Positions 11,904-23,429 of a stretch of 64,000 nucleotides of DNA are shown here, one piece after another. Numbering within the stretch: the first letter of the stretch is position 1; each line of letters opens with the position of its first letter. Under the pieces are notes generated by a model. That model had not been told where the DNA came from, made no database searches, and saw nothing but the letters and a program-made list of their open reading frames with translations. This stretch comes from Plenodomus lindquistii (taxonomy: Eukaryota; Ascomycota; Dothideomycetes; Pleosporales; Leptosphaeriaceae), in NCBI GenBank assembly GCA_025504975.1, contig JANUWI010000001.1, forward strand, positions 3,224,001 through 3,288,000. The letters run 5' to 3'. The position numbers were made by a program, and so were the translations under genes.

Positions 11904-13596
11904 GGCTGAAAAGACCCCACATTGAGGTATCTTTCCCGAGGGGCCCACCACATAGCAGTGGCGGCTATAGACGAGATTGATATATCCTAGTGGTGCAGGA
12001 CAATCTACATTGTGCGCACGCGCTCCCTGCCCCCCATGCATCTGCGAAACATTGGGACCCCCCGGCACGCAGCGCGTCTACGATGGAACATTGACAGAAG
12101 GATCGGCTCTCCGTTACTCGTCTTGGATAGTCGAGCCCTGTCAACTCTGCGTCCTCAATCAGAGCTTGCACGTTGTTGTATATGTTCCGAGTAGTTGATT
12201 GCGCTACTGGCGTGGTCGTGTATGGCGCAGTCTGGATGGCGCCCAACCATGACCGTACCACACCGAAGGAAATGCTAAAGGGCACTTGTACCAAAATACG
12301 CTCAACGTCAGGCGGATCTCACGGCTGCGTCTCCGCTTCAATTCGATTTGACAAAAACTTGCATCACCGTGAAGTTCAGACATTGATCATTGATCAAGCA
12401 GGGACAGTGTCAAGTGTGCATCACTACATGCGGCCAATGTGCTATGGCTACGTCAGCCATTTTCTCCAGAGCAATTGGGTTTGGTTTTACGAGCGGCTGT
12501 CGGGCGTCCTCGAAATGATGGATGGTTTCTCCCCTACAAGCCAGTGTCCTGGTCATGCCACCTAGCGCGTCCCATAGACTAGTAAGAACCAATACCAACA
12601 CGTCTACAGATCTTCACCTAGAACCCTGTTGCTGCAGAAGGAGCAAACACCCTGATACGAGCTCTATTTCGAAATAATCACTTCACAGCATCGAGCCTGA
12701 CGGCGGGGATCACCACTTGTGGCATTTAGAGTGCAGCTCTACAAGATGTAGGTACAGTCAGATGCGTCACGAGCGGAACGCCAACTGGCGCACTGCTCTC
12801 CAGACTGCAGACTTGGAGCGGCCGTCCCCTCGAGCATTGGGTGAGTGTTGGGCGGGATGTTCCAGTGTGCAGGTGTTGCATGCAGGTTGATGTCTGGAAC
12901 GAGCTACAGGTGGCACAGCAGTAAGCAAATCACGACATTCGGGCCGTCTTCCACCACGAGGCAGGCAGCTGTCGTGTGTCGTAAAGTCAGGGCACCCCGC
13001 AGCCTCGTTGATAGAGTAGCCTGAAGCATGGCAGCAAAAAGCGCGATCGTGGCTTTTTCAGGATCGCGAAGTGTGCCGGTGGTGGGTGACGGTCGACGTG
13101 GACCCCCCGCATGCTGATCGCGCACATCATTGGGGTTTAGTGGCGAATGGCGAGTGGTGGACGAAAATGCATCGGCGACCATAAGTCGACGGTCGCTTCT
13201 GCCAGGATGGCGCCTGCATGCTTGCCCCGCAGGCCCGTCCGCAGTTGACTCGACCCCGGCCCTGACAACCCCGGAAAGCTAGGCCTCGAGTAAGAACTCG
13301 GCTTACACAGTACAATTGCCAGCCCGTTCCCATTCCTCCGCCCACCCTTTCACACCTCGCGAACCCTCATGCACCCGCCCAGCTCGCTTGCGTTCACTCT
13401 TGGCCATCCCCATCCAATCTTGCACATAGTCTGTCAAGGACACAACGCTCCACTGGTAGACCTCTCGACGCACCATCCACCCCCCAGGATACGGATGACA
13501 GTCCGTGACACGACCTGCCAGTGACCGCCCACTGGGCTCCACCAACCACAAGCACTGCATATCGCATACTCGCCGCGTCACGCCAGAACCGCCGCT
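11904..13596. other. 1.7-kb upstream region of the facB-like gene
   Basis: Between the SET gene stop and the ATG of the FacB/Cat8-like regulator. No coding sequence is supported; the open frames here lack family similarity. It probably carries a long promoter and leader, which is common for regulatory genes. Confidence 0.45.
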
Positions 13597-16423
13597 ATGC
13601 CCGGCATTCTGCCCATGAAAGTGATCAAAGTCGGCACAAGTTGTCAGGCTCGCATCGCCCAAGCCTGCGACCGATGTCGCTCCAAAAAAATACGCTGCGA
13701 TGGCATCCGGCCCAGCTGCACGCAATGCACAAATGTAGGCTTTGAGTGCAAAACCAGCGACAAACTCAGCCGTCGCGCCTTTCCCAGAGGATACACCGAG
13801 TCGCTGGAAGAGCGCGTACGACTGTTGGAGGGAGAGGTACGCGAGTTGAAGGAATTGCTTGACGAGAAGGACGAGAAGATCGACATGCTTTCGCGCATAC
13901 ACTCGCATTCTCCAGTAGCACACTCAAACAACAGACGGCCCTCTTTGCATCCGTCTGGCGCGTCCGAGGTTCGAGACCGACCGCAGGAAAAGGACGACAC
14001 GTTCAAGGGGCAGCAACCACCACAACTGCTCGACGATGCGAACAACGACTCGTATTTTGTCGGTAGCTCCAGTGGTCGAACCCTCATTGGTATGATCAGA
14101 TACCTCTGTACTTGCATTCTCAGGAGCCTAACATCTTACAGAGGCTTTCAAGCAAAAGGCACAGGAGACTGGAAAATTATCCACTGACATCAACTCGAGC
14201 GCCTTCTTCGGCGCAGGTACAAAAGCAAACGTACCAAACGCTCCCAAGCGCGTCGTTTCGTTCAAGGCGCCTCCTCGACTCGTCTCTGATCAGATGATCA
14301 ATATCTTCTTTCAAGAATGGGCGCCCCTGTTCCCCATTTTGCATCGCCCAACCTTTCTCCAGTTGTACGAGCAGTACGTCGGCAACCCTGACAACATGAG
14401 CGACAAGAAGTCCATTGCTATGCTCAATCTAGTCTTTGGCATCGCTGCACTATCAAGTGACGTAAGTGCAATACCGTCGCGTTTCGAGATGTTTGACTAA
14501 CAGTGTTCAAGCCTCGTGATGGCCAAGATGTTGACTCATTCGAAGCACAATGGCAAAGCGCTGTAGAGAGCTTCATGATGCAGAATGACATCGTGACATT
14601 GCAATGTCTTGTCCTTGCCCAGATCTTCTGCCTGCTGAAAGCCGACTATTCTCGGCTGCTTAAGTACAAGGGCTTGGCCATTGGCCTGTCCCAACGACTC
14701 GGCCTGCACCAATCCCAGAAGCGCTTCGCCCTGGGTGCATTGACTAGTGAGACCAGGAAGAAGGTGTTCTGGTCTCTTTACACCGTCGACTGGTGCGTTT
14801 CCAGTCACCTTGTTATTGCCGTTCCATTGCTGACGATCCCAGTCTCTCTGCTGCACACCTAGGATTGCCCAAGCTCATCCGAGAAGAAGATGTGCACTGC
14901 GAGTACCCCGTTGATGCTGATGATGAATACATCACCGACAAAGGATTCTTGCCAACCCTTCCGGGCGAGTACACCAAGCTGTCGAGTGCCCTGGCGCTCT
15001 TCCGCATTACGCGCGTACTATCCAAGGTCCTTACAGAGCTTTATCCTGCATCAGTTTCACACGACATCTCGTTCCGTACCGTAGCTTCGCTCGCCGACGA
15101 GCTTGAAGACTGGCAGACTAACCTCGCGCCCCACCTCAAGCTGACTTTCGCACAAGATAAGCCGAGCACTAACATAACCAGCAGCAGGTCCCCCATTCTG
15201 GTATGTTCAAGGTTCAGTATTTCGCCCTCTAGTCTAACATGTCGCAGTCACTGGCTTATCACCACATCCGCTCGCTCATCTACCGACCAGTGGTCGCTGC
15301 CAATCTTGGCGACAAGGGCTCCTCGGCCGTGGTAGCTGTTGGCGATGCCTGCAAGCACATCGTACAGATTGTTGAGCTTCTGGACGAACGCAAGCTCAGC
15401 TTCTCCTTCTGTCTCAACCGCAATGAGGTCCTCGTTCAAGCCGGGTTTGGTTTGCTCTTTCAGACTCTCAACCTCGCCCGTGATGGTAAGCTCATCAGAG
15501 ACAGCAATCGTCTCATCTGCACTGTCATGGAAATGCTTGAGCGTGGCAACGCTGCCGGCTTCGATGAGTTCCGTCGCATTGGAGGTAACATTGTTACTGT
15601 TCCTCGTGTTGAGCAGTTGCCTGCGCCTCCCCTTTCACGTCACAACTCCGAGGGTAACATGCACGCTCCATTGGATACATTCCGTGCTACACAGAAATCT
15701 CTAAAGGCTATCGCTGCCCGCTTTTCTCCAGCCGCGATCAAAGCACGCCAAGAGGCGCAAGAGCCGCGTCGCGCAACCCTCCCCACTATCTCGCCTAACA
15801 TGGGTCGTCTTACCAACCCATCGTCAACTAGTCTTTCGTCGATACGATCTGAGCCACCAGTCGCCCGATCTGAGCCAACACTAAGCCCAACATTACACAG
15901 AGCATCATTTTCGATCCCCGAACAACGTCGACCAAGCCAGCCGCCCAGCCAGCCCCGAAATCGCAATATCGACTTCCTCTCCTTTGCCAACGATCCTCTG
16001 GGCAACTACGCTCCACAGGCCACACATGGCGTCAAGTCAGAGGTCTCGAATTCAGATTGGGAACGACTGCTATCTTCACTCGACAACGGCCAAACCAATA
16101 TCTACGATACCATCTACGGCGGTCCACCTGCTGATGCGTTACTTGATGTCCCAGGCCTGTGTGCCACCACGACGGAGTCAAATGCTACTTTGTCGCCTGA
16201 TGCATGGAATTGGGCAGGTTTCAGCGAGCAGGCGCCTCCGCCACAGAGTGTGTTGAGCTTCACAGATGAGAGTTTAACGAGTGGTGAAGAGTTTAGCAGT
16301 GGTAAATGTGACTATGGCTCGACGCCTGGAAGCGACAGACTATACACTGGCATAATGATTCCTGGCGACTACGATGACGCAACGGTTGGTCTCAACGGAT
16401 TGGATGGTAACTTTGGATTATGA
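13597..16423 (+). CDS. facB: FacB/Cat8-like Zn2Cys6 transcription factor (acetate/gluconeogenesis regulator)
   Basis: Five exons: 13597..14089, 14142..14461, 14512..14792, 14843..15200, 15248..16423; 875 residues. The binuclear zinc cluster reads CDRCRSKKIRCDGIRPSC with two further Cys, followed by KTSDKLSRRAFPRGYTESLE and a leucine/glutamate coiled coil ending KIDMLSRIHS. That linker and coil are characteristic of the FacB/Acu-15/Cat8 family, which activates acetyl-CoA synthetase, glyoxylate-cycle and gluconeogenic genes under carbon repression control. The middle fungal_trans domain includes FFQEWAPLFPILHRPTFLQL and VDCLSAAHLGLPKLIREEDV; the latter spans intron 3 and confirms that splice. 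The C terminus is Ser/Pro/Asp-rich, suitable for activation. Length matches FacB (about 870). Assignment rests on remembered family features, not on a search. Confidence 0.85.
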
Positions 16424-16662
16424 GTGCGGCAATGTAACAGGATGACGACACATAAAAGCTACGACGACATGATGGACAAAGATCTGGTTGGTCTACTGGG
16501 TAATTGGAATCGAGGCGTTGTGAATGATTGGCTTCTGCGCGTTTGCTTTCGCTTCACATTGAGATACCACGCCTTTCGCAGGTGCGAGATGAGCAATATT
16601 TCTGGAATTATACATTTTGGTCGCGCACGGGGGAATGAAACACACGGTGTTGCACTCGATTT

Positions 16663-16680
16663 TAGTAGTAGTAGTAGTAG
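16663..16680. repeat. (TAG)6 microsatellite
   Basis: Six TAG units in the facB-like 3' flank. Confidence 0.9.
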
Positions 16681-16931
16681 CATATACTTTTGTTCACTTC
16701 CGAAATTCCTTAAAATTCCACAACAAACTTCCTACTACAACTATCCAGATGCATTGTACCGTCATACATGGTCCAGAATCCATATCTCTCAAGCAGCAAC
16801 CCACGATCCCACGTTCCCCGGCCCTGAGCCCTCAACGAAACAAAAAAAACGGGCGGATAGATAAAACACCAACGAAGCGGGGCGAACCCACCTTGCGCAG
16901 GGCCACCAAGCTTTCCCTCCCGTGATTAGAA

Positions 16932-16951
16932 GCACGCACGCACGCACGCAC
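16932..16951. repeat. (GCAC)n microsatellite
   Basis: About five tandem GCAC units. Confidence 0.9.
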
Positions 16952-17371
16952 TATACCCCAGACAAAGTAGTCTAGGTGGACTGCGAGCACTCGCTCTCGG
17001 AGACGGCTCCGCATGTCAAGTAGCCTCTAAGCACGGGACATGCCGAATTAGGTATATTGAACAAAGTAGAGGTCGGTGTACATGGGAGATATGGGGAGAT
17101 GTGTAGATGTAGATATGGATGTGTGAGGTTTATTGAGGATAGTTGAGATTGGAATTGAGATGGTGTGGGGGATCTGGTGCTGTGAAATTAGGAATGAAAA
17201 AGATGAAAGAAAGGATAAGTGTCGTCCCAAGTAAAAGCGGCAGAGTAAAGAAGCATTATCCAAATTTTCAGCGCCTTATTAACCCCCTTGCCTATTCTTC
17301 GCTGTCTCAAAGACTAAACGCTCATTTCCCATACACACTTTCCGTCTCCAACATCCACCCTTATTCCCATA

Positions 17372-17402
17372 CTCTCCTCTCCTCTCCTCTCCTCTCCTCT
17401 CC
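17372..17402. repeat. (CTCTC)n polypyrimidine repeat
   Basis: Six CTCTC pentamers form a pure polypyrimidine tract of about 30 bp. Confidence 0.9.
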
Positions 17403-18594
17403 ACCAGCGGTACAAACAATACTAATCCTAGCCGTACCCGCACCAACCGTTCCAACTTCCAACACACTACCTGCACAACACTCCATCTCTCGGAGCAAAG
17501 GAACGTTTACGCAGCCACACCCCTTTACCGCGGAACAGTCCACTGCATGTACAGCCCAAGCCACAATCTTGTTTTGGGATTAGCGGAACTGTACGTGCGG
17601 GGTAGCGGCGTGTGCGCTAGTGCGATGGTGGGTGTTGGCGCACGTGGGAGGTGTTGAGGATATGCGGGGAGGGGAGGGGGGGGGCTAGAATAGTTGGTTG
17701 GGGTTGGGGTTGGGATGGTGTGAGATGAGATGGGTGTATGATGCAAGGTTTCTTTACGTGGTTGGGCTTGCATGATATGCTGAGGTGAGGGTAGGGATGA
17801 AGTTGGTGGATGGGGCATGTGTACACCTTATTTGGTCGATACACACCATCATCATTACGAAGGATCATGGGAAAAGAAGCAATCGCGATTCACACAGGCA
17901 GACGTCATTTTTTGTCACGTTGCACCATTTTCAAAGGCGAATATCGCCGATGGAGAAGAAAAGCTTGAATAGCGGATCAAACCCACTCGCAACATCCATT
18001 CGTAGATCTCGAGGGTGATGATGTTTCATTGGCTCGAACAGTCCTGGTGAACAAGCTTGCAGGCACACTCGGCGTTTTTCCACGATACAGGCGCCGGACC
18101 CGCACCATTCAGAGTATCCAGGGCGATACTACCCGTCAGACGCGCAAACGTGGGGTCCCCACAATTGACTTGGATTTTGCTGGGGGTCCGGAGCAAAATC
18201 GGACTACGGGATGGGTATGCGTCAGGTCATGTGAGGTCTTTCGATTTCACAGTACGGGAGCAAGGGGGCTGGTCGCGTTTCAATCTTAGCGCGCGTGTTT
18301 GATGTGTCCTGTAAGGCTGATTGGAACCTTGGAGTCGGAATGTTTCGGGTGCTGGTACAAAGTATGCTCTTCATGGATTGCATGATAGGATGCTTTTTAC
18401 ACGACCATGACACGCGTGCATGAAAGCCTCGTTGCCCGTTGGTATCCGTCGACGGGAACATGGGGTTTGTTCGGTGAAGTGGATGGACCGGCCGGCACAG
18501 TGAATGGTGCCTCAGGGAGCACTGATCATCTTGTAAAAGGCCGCAGTGCTAAACAGTAGTGTGCTTTCACTCTGCATGTGGCGGCGGCTGAGTC

Positions 18595-19694
18595 CTAGCG
18601 TAGGAACTCTGCATTGAGATAGTCGACAAAGACTTCCTTGATCCTTGCTTTTGAAAAGCTGTGTTGGCGATTCATGGTGATGAACTGACGGCGTATGCGC
18701 TGCAGTTGCGGGAGAGTCATTGGCGTTGCCGGTAACTCAATGGGCTTTTCGACGTCTTGCACGGTAATCTCTCCACCTCCTTCGCCTGCATGATCTTTTT
18801 GGTATGTCATGATTTGTGCGAGGATGTCTGAGGTGGTCTTGTCAAGCTCGTAGAGGTAGTTCTGCTCGGTTGCAGGTTTCTGGCGACTATAAGTATGGAC
18901 CCAAGGCAGACTGCGACGTGGATACGTACCAACACTGTCGCCAGATTTGCTCTGACGACCTTAGCTTTACCGTCACTTCCTATCAATGCGTCCCATATCT
19001 GGTCATTTGGTGGTGTAGGGTCTTCCTCGACCACGATGAAGAGCGGGCTATCCCATCTTGTCATGCCGTTTGGCTCCTCGTAGCGAAAGATGAGATTCTC
19101 AAAGTCCTCATCGTCGTATCCTTGACCCTTGTCCTTGTCCTTGCTGTTGTATTCGCGACACTTTTCGGGCTGCGTACCTACGTGCAGCTCTAGGACTGTT
19201 AGCCTGCTGGCCGAGGACGGGCACGTTGGATAGTACTGACCACGCAGCTTGGGGTCTGTAGCGCTTTGGCCTCGCAGTACAGCTGGTATCTGAAGCCCTT
19301 GATGTAGTTTAGGCCATCGGCAATGACAATGTCGTCGCGCGACAGGACTCTCTTGACGGCAGAATATTCTTCCGCGCGGGCGTCCTTTTCGGCTTTCGCA
19401 GTGTGGTATACCGTGCGGGAGACGCCAAGAGATTGGTCGTTGATAAGGTGGACTTTGAGGCGATTGACGCGCGCATCGGTGGAGGAGCTGGCGATCTTGG
19501 ACTCGAGGTATTCTTTCAACTGGACGGCGCGCGTCGACTTGCCCGCCTTGGGATATCCTTTATGCCCACTTAGTACGAGCCGGTGGTTGCAAGTCAAAGG
19601 CGGGGGCGGGGTGGAGGGTTACCTGAAATCAGGATGAGCTGCACACGTCAGTCGCCGTGTGTCTGGGGAAGGTGCGACGAGGACTTACTGGCAT
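18595..19694 (-). CDS. kti12: Elongator-associated protein Kti12
   Basis: Five exons: 19694..19689, 19638..19623, 19557..19241, 19187..18930, 18879..18595; 293 residues, near the family size of about 300. The protein begins MPLILISGYPKAGKST, a P-loop NTPase start that only appears when the 6-nt and 16-nt leading exons are spliced to the third. Further family marks are DDIVIADGLNYIKGFRYQLY, PSCVLHVGT (spanning intron 3), FRYEEPNGMTRWDSPLF and EQNYLYELDKTTSDI. Kti12 binds Elongator and tRNA and is needed for wobble-uridine modification, acting in cytosol and nucleus. The first coding exon holds only ATGCCA. The acceptor of exon 5 was taken as CCAG at 18880-18881 because it keeps frame, unlike the nearer TATAG. 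Confidence 0.92.
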
Positions 19695-20237
19695 GTTTAT
19701 GAGGCTGTGACAGTAAGAGCAACGCGCCCAGGGAGCGATCTGGGTCTAGAGGCGTCACACTCGTCGAGTAGTCTCTTGGGATGAATTTCGGCAGATTTTC
19801 CGTGCCCACTGTTAGTGCAGTGACGCAAGGCCCTTGTCCAGAGACTGCAAGCCTCGGCTCATATATCGCCGATAGCAATTGGGGCAACCTGTGCTATCTC
19901 GATTCTTGCTCCTGCACTGCACCCGCCCTCCCTCTGCCTGTACCGCCCTCTTTGCCAGGCCCAGCTCCCAGCTCGTGTCCAACGTGACTGTCCAACGTAG
20001 CAATATCGGTCCCCGGTGTGGCCAGCAGATTGCTTGTTTACGGCAATCAAGGAGCCCCATCCCGTCCGCTACTCGTGTGCCGGAATACCACCATCACGCC
20101 CAGCCGAAGCCGACACCACTTTAACCTGCTGTACCGCCCGCTCGCCTCAGGCCGCTGCACCACCGTTACCTCCCCGCCCTGTCCCACCCTCGTCCCTTCC
20201 CGAACCAGACAAGAGACCACATTGCACAGTGAACAGA
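19695..20237. other. Divergent promoter region, kti12 / small conserved-looking gene
   Basis: About 540 bp between divergent starts. Open frames continue upstream of the 135-residue gene without a better ATG, so part is probably its 5' UTR. Confidence 0.45.
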
Positions 20238-20645
20238 ATGCCCTCCATATCGCAGCAGCAGTACGGCGCCCCAGCGCGGCCAGCCTTTGCTCCTCTCCAG
20301 TCCACAGCCTCTGCGCACTCGTCGGGTTACAGCACCACCACCACCATGTCGACTCGATCCTCGACTGCAGCCTCGGCGCCCCCCGCCTCGCCGTCAACCA
20401 GTCCACGCCAGCAGAACATGTTCGGCTCTTTGAACCAGCAGACTCAGCAGCCTCACCCCCAACGACCACAGTCCATGCAGCCACAGCGACACCCCAGCTT
20501 CGAGTATCAGCCCAATCGAGCAGGCGCTGGTCAAACTGCTGCCGAAACGGCAAACTTCCTGGCTCAGACGTCGCTCCTTGCCGAGGCAGCCAAAAGAGCC
20601 CAGATGGCTTGCGTTATGCGCGACCTCGACGGCATGGAACTTTAA
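20238..20645 (+). CDS. Small protein of unknown function, Gln/Ser/Pro-rich with a helical C terminus
   Basis: An uninterrupted frame of 135 residues from the ATG at 20238. The first 95 residues are low-complexity (Ser, Thr, Gln, Pro, Ala) with a repeated QQ/HPQ flavour. The last 40 form a confident-looking Ala/Leu-rich helix: AAETANFLAQTSLLAEAAKR, then QMACVMRDLDGMEL at the stop. A disordered head with such a compact tail looks like a conserved filamentous-fungal protein rather than chance, but I know no function. No signal peptide or membrane segment. No intron is needed. Confidence 0.6.
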   Translation: MPSISQQQYGAPARPAFAPLQSTASAHSSGYSTTTTMSTRSSTAASAPPASPSTSPRQQNMFGSLNQQTQQPHPQRPQSMQPQRHPSFEYQPNRAGAGQTAAETANFLAQTSLLAEAAKRAQMACVMRDLDGMEL

Positions 20646-21589
20646 TCTAGTCTCATGCAACGACTACATCGTGGTGGCATTCTGAACGACTCTCCATTGC
20701 GACAATGCCACCCTCATCGACTCCTTTGCGATTTCGACAACATGCCGATCCTGTCCGGGTGCATCTTCCGGTCTCGAATCGGAGTGGGTCCCCAGGCATC
20801 ACAGTCTTCACAGGCCACAAGTTGTCACACCACCCCGCACTTTACGCAGCCCGACCACCATGTTCAATTCTCACACCTTTCCTTGAGCGAAATTCTTACA
20901 TTTCTGGCCATCTCGTTAGCATCGCCACTTGTCCTAACCTGCGACTCCATTCCGACCTGTACATATTATCCGGCCTTTGTGTCCGACCTACAACACTGCA
21001 TTCAAAGATATTTCATAGCTCGGAGTTTCACGGCGTACAGACTCGAAGAAGCGATGTACTTGTTTACACGTGTTAATTGTTATTTTTCCGGCGAAAGATG
21101 CTGGGGTTCGCTTGACCGGAGGTACCTCCAAGGGGCAACCCATTGGGCAACCGTAGGGGGCTCATGCCCGTACTTGCAGATTATAGATAATCGAGAACCT
21201 GGTCGTTCATTGGCGCCTATCTATACTTGGCTACTACCTATCCTGCAATGACACTCGCGCATGCGCTGAACAAGTGGCATCATTGTGGTACACCGTTGAA
21301 GCCATGACAACTACGATCATCACAGCCCGATCGTCACGAACAGTTAATTCCCCAGATTAGCATGTGTAGACTGTTTGAGATTCCTGACGAGAAAAGTTCA
21401 AGCGGAGCGGATCATTTGTATTGCCATAGACGATGACCATCAGTGACCTCTGACACGTCCAGAATACCAAAACGCCTATGAACATCACAGGCAAGTGACG
21501 TAACCATTTCCATTGAGGAGACTGCACATTTAAGGGTATCACTAGTGCCATCAATCCAACACATCTCACCCACCCATCTCACCCATCCT
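20646..21589. other. Convergent intergenic region
   Basis: Lies between the stop of the 135-residue gene and the stop of the sulfoxide reductase gene. A 198-codon open frame runs through the first 600 bp but has no recognisable domain and is most likely chance in the 3' UTR. Confidence 0.45.
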
Positions 21590-22458
21590 TCAAAAATCAC
21601 AAGCCTCTGCCAACAACCCCGCCAACTCCTCCAAAGCGCCCTGATCCACCTCATCAAACCCCTCCAACTCCGCACAATCAACATCAATAATCGCTACAAC
21701 CTATAACCCACACACATTAGCACACACGCACACACTCCCTCCATCCCCAATCTCGCAAAAAAAACACGCCTGACAACTCACCTTCCCACCCTTAACAACA
21801 GGGACAACAATCTCACTCCGACTCACGCCATCACACGCAATATGGCCCGGAAAAGCATCGACATCCCTGACTAATTGCGTTTTTTGCTCCTTAGCAGCAG
21901 TTCCGCATACGCCGCGGCCGAAGGCGATGCTTTGGCAGGCGACTTGGCCTTGGAAGGGGCCGAGGAGGAGTTCAGTGGGTGAGGACGGGTTAGTGAAGTA
22001 GAAGCCTGCCCAGTTTACGGAGCGGGAGGGTGAGGGGAGAGAGTGGTAGGCGTGCCAGAGGAGGGAGGCTGTGTTTGCAAAGTTGCTTTGGGGGCGGTTG
22101 TTAGTGTTTGAGTATGGGAATTGGATATGCTGAGGAGGGGAGGTTGTCTAGTGATGAGGTGGGGAAGCCACGTACCAGACCTGCGGGGTGTGTTAGTGTG
22201 TTGTTTTCCTTGACTTGTTTGAAAGACTTTGTGGGATAGGTAGAAGAAGAAGTGAGGGAGTTTGAGATTTTATCTTACCCAGTTCCTCTGCCCGTCGAAT
22301 AGCAGTCGTGCTTGCTCGAGGACTTGGGCGTATACTTCCTTCTTACTTAGTCCTTCCGCGAAGGCTGACGAATCAGCGTGAACCTACCCAACCGACTTCA
22401 TCAGTCACATCTTCTTCTTACAATACCATTCATACACTGAGACGTGGTTCCATACCAT
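21590..22458 (-). CDS. Free methionine-(R)-sulfoxide reductase (GAF domain, fRMsr)
   Basis: Reduces free methionine-R-sulfoxide in the cytosol using thioredoxin. Five coding exons: 22458..22456 (ATG only), 22383..22279, 22180..22176 (5 nt, GTCTG), 22085..21782, 21700..21590; 175 residues. The join reads NWVCNFANTASLLWHAYHSL, matching the yeast homologue (YKL069W) at WVCNLSNASSLIWHAY; without the 5-nt exon the V and C and the frame are lost. GAF-fold words follow: VNWAGFYF, LLLGPFQGQVACQSIAFGRG, GHIACDGVSRSEIVVPV and VVAIIDVDC. The three conserved cysteines are Cys88, Cys98 and Cys122, with the same 10 and 24 spacing as yeast Cys91, 101 and 125. No long open frame covers this gene, so simple ORF finding misses it. 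Confidence 0.93.
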
Positions 22459-23429
22459 TATAGATGACTGTTGACTTGTGGATGCGCGTACGTATACAAC
22501 TAGTGCGTCTATTTGCGGCTAGCGTGCGATTTTCGCGTATTCGTACAAGACTTCCGAGCAGTCCCAAAAACCACCGCGAACAGTTGTGTGTTGCAAATAG
22601 TTAGCAGTATGAGGCTGAAATATGCACGGGCTAATGATGTGGTCGAGTTGCAGTAGAGTAGTACTGGCGGTCCTGAGGGGGGTCCTCTCATTGGTAAGCG
22701 TGAAAGGAAAATGTAAAAATTGCGTGATCGGGGACTTAGGCTAGACTGAGTCGTGCGTCCGAGCCGCGTCTACACGAAAGACTTTGATATGAGATGGCAA
22801 GGAGAAGGATTTTACCTTTCGTGTTTTGTTGGAAATGCCTTGATTTTTTTATCTGTATATCAGAAGTGCGAAGGTGAAGCATTTTTCTAAAAACACTGGT
22901 GGTGCCAACATTCAGAATTGCTAGCATGTATGCATGGAGAGAAGCAAGATATTGTTGACAAGCCTCTATTTCTATGTAAGGGAAGAACTCCAGCGCATTG
23001 CAGCGAGGGAAACGATGAGCATACAAGACATGGCGGAGCAGAGCAAGCTACGAATCATTTAACGCAACGAAGGGAAAAGGAAAACCCAAACAAGCACGAC
23101 CTGACCACCCACCACGCAGGCAAACGCAATTCGTGAAATTGACATAAGAAGCAACTACCTAGTCTATTGTCAGCCTTCGCGACGAGTAATTACCACTGGA
23201 TCGCAAACACATCCAAGCATCGCATCATCCAACGCCGCATTCCAATGACCAGACCCATTTTGACAGTACTGCGAGAGAGCTCGTGCGGCCTTATTCCGAA
23301 TCCATCGCTCCACTACACTGTTCGTCGTATTCTGGTAAGCTTGTTGAGCCTGGACCCGTTGTCCAGATTTCCTTGAAGCATTGCGCCCACGCTGTATTGG
23401 TAACGATGGAAGTCTGGCGAGCGTGGTGA
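22459..23429. other. Upstream of the sulfoxide reductase gene; start of a gene-poor stretch
   Basis: Contains the sulfoxide reductase promoter. No gene or tRNA is supported. Confidence 0.45.

Larger units (their letters stand above)
16424..18594. other. 2.2-kb gene-free stretch with simple repeats
   Basis: Between the facB-like stop and the kti12 stop (convergent). It contains TAG, GCAC and CTCTC simple repeats and several G-rich patches. I see no gene, and no tRNA or 5S-like motif. Confidence 0.5.

Noticed and set aside
13303..13923. 206-codon minus-strand frame over the facB-like 5' end
   Set aside because: Overlaps the zinc cluster coding region and has no recognisable features.
16932..17402. 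CRISPR-like or satellite array
   Set aside because: These are ordinary short microsatellites without spacers; CRISPR arrays are not expected in a fungal nuclear genome.
20655..21251. 198-codon plus-strand frame after the 135-residue gene
   Set aside because: No domain, irregular composition with many Cys/His/Tyr, and it lies in the expected 3' UTR.
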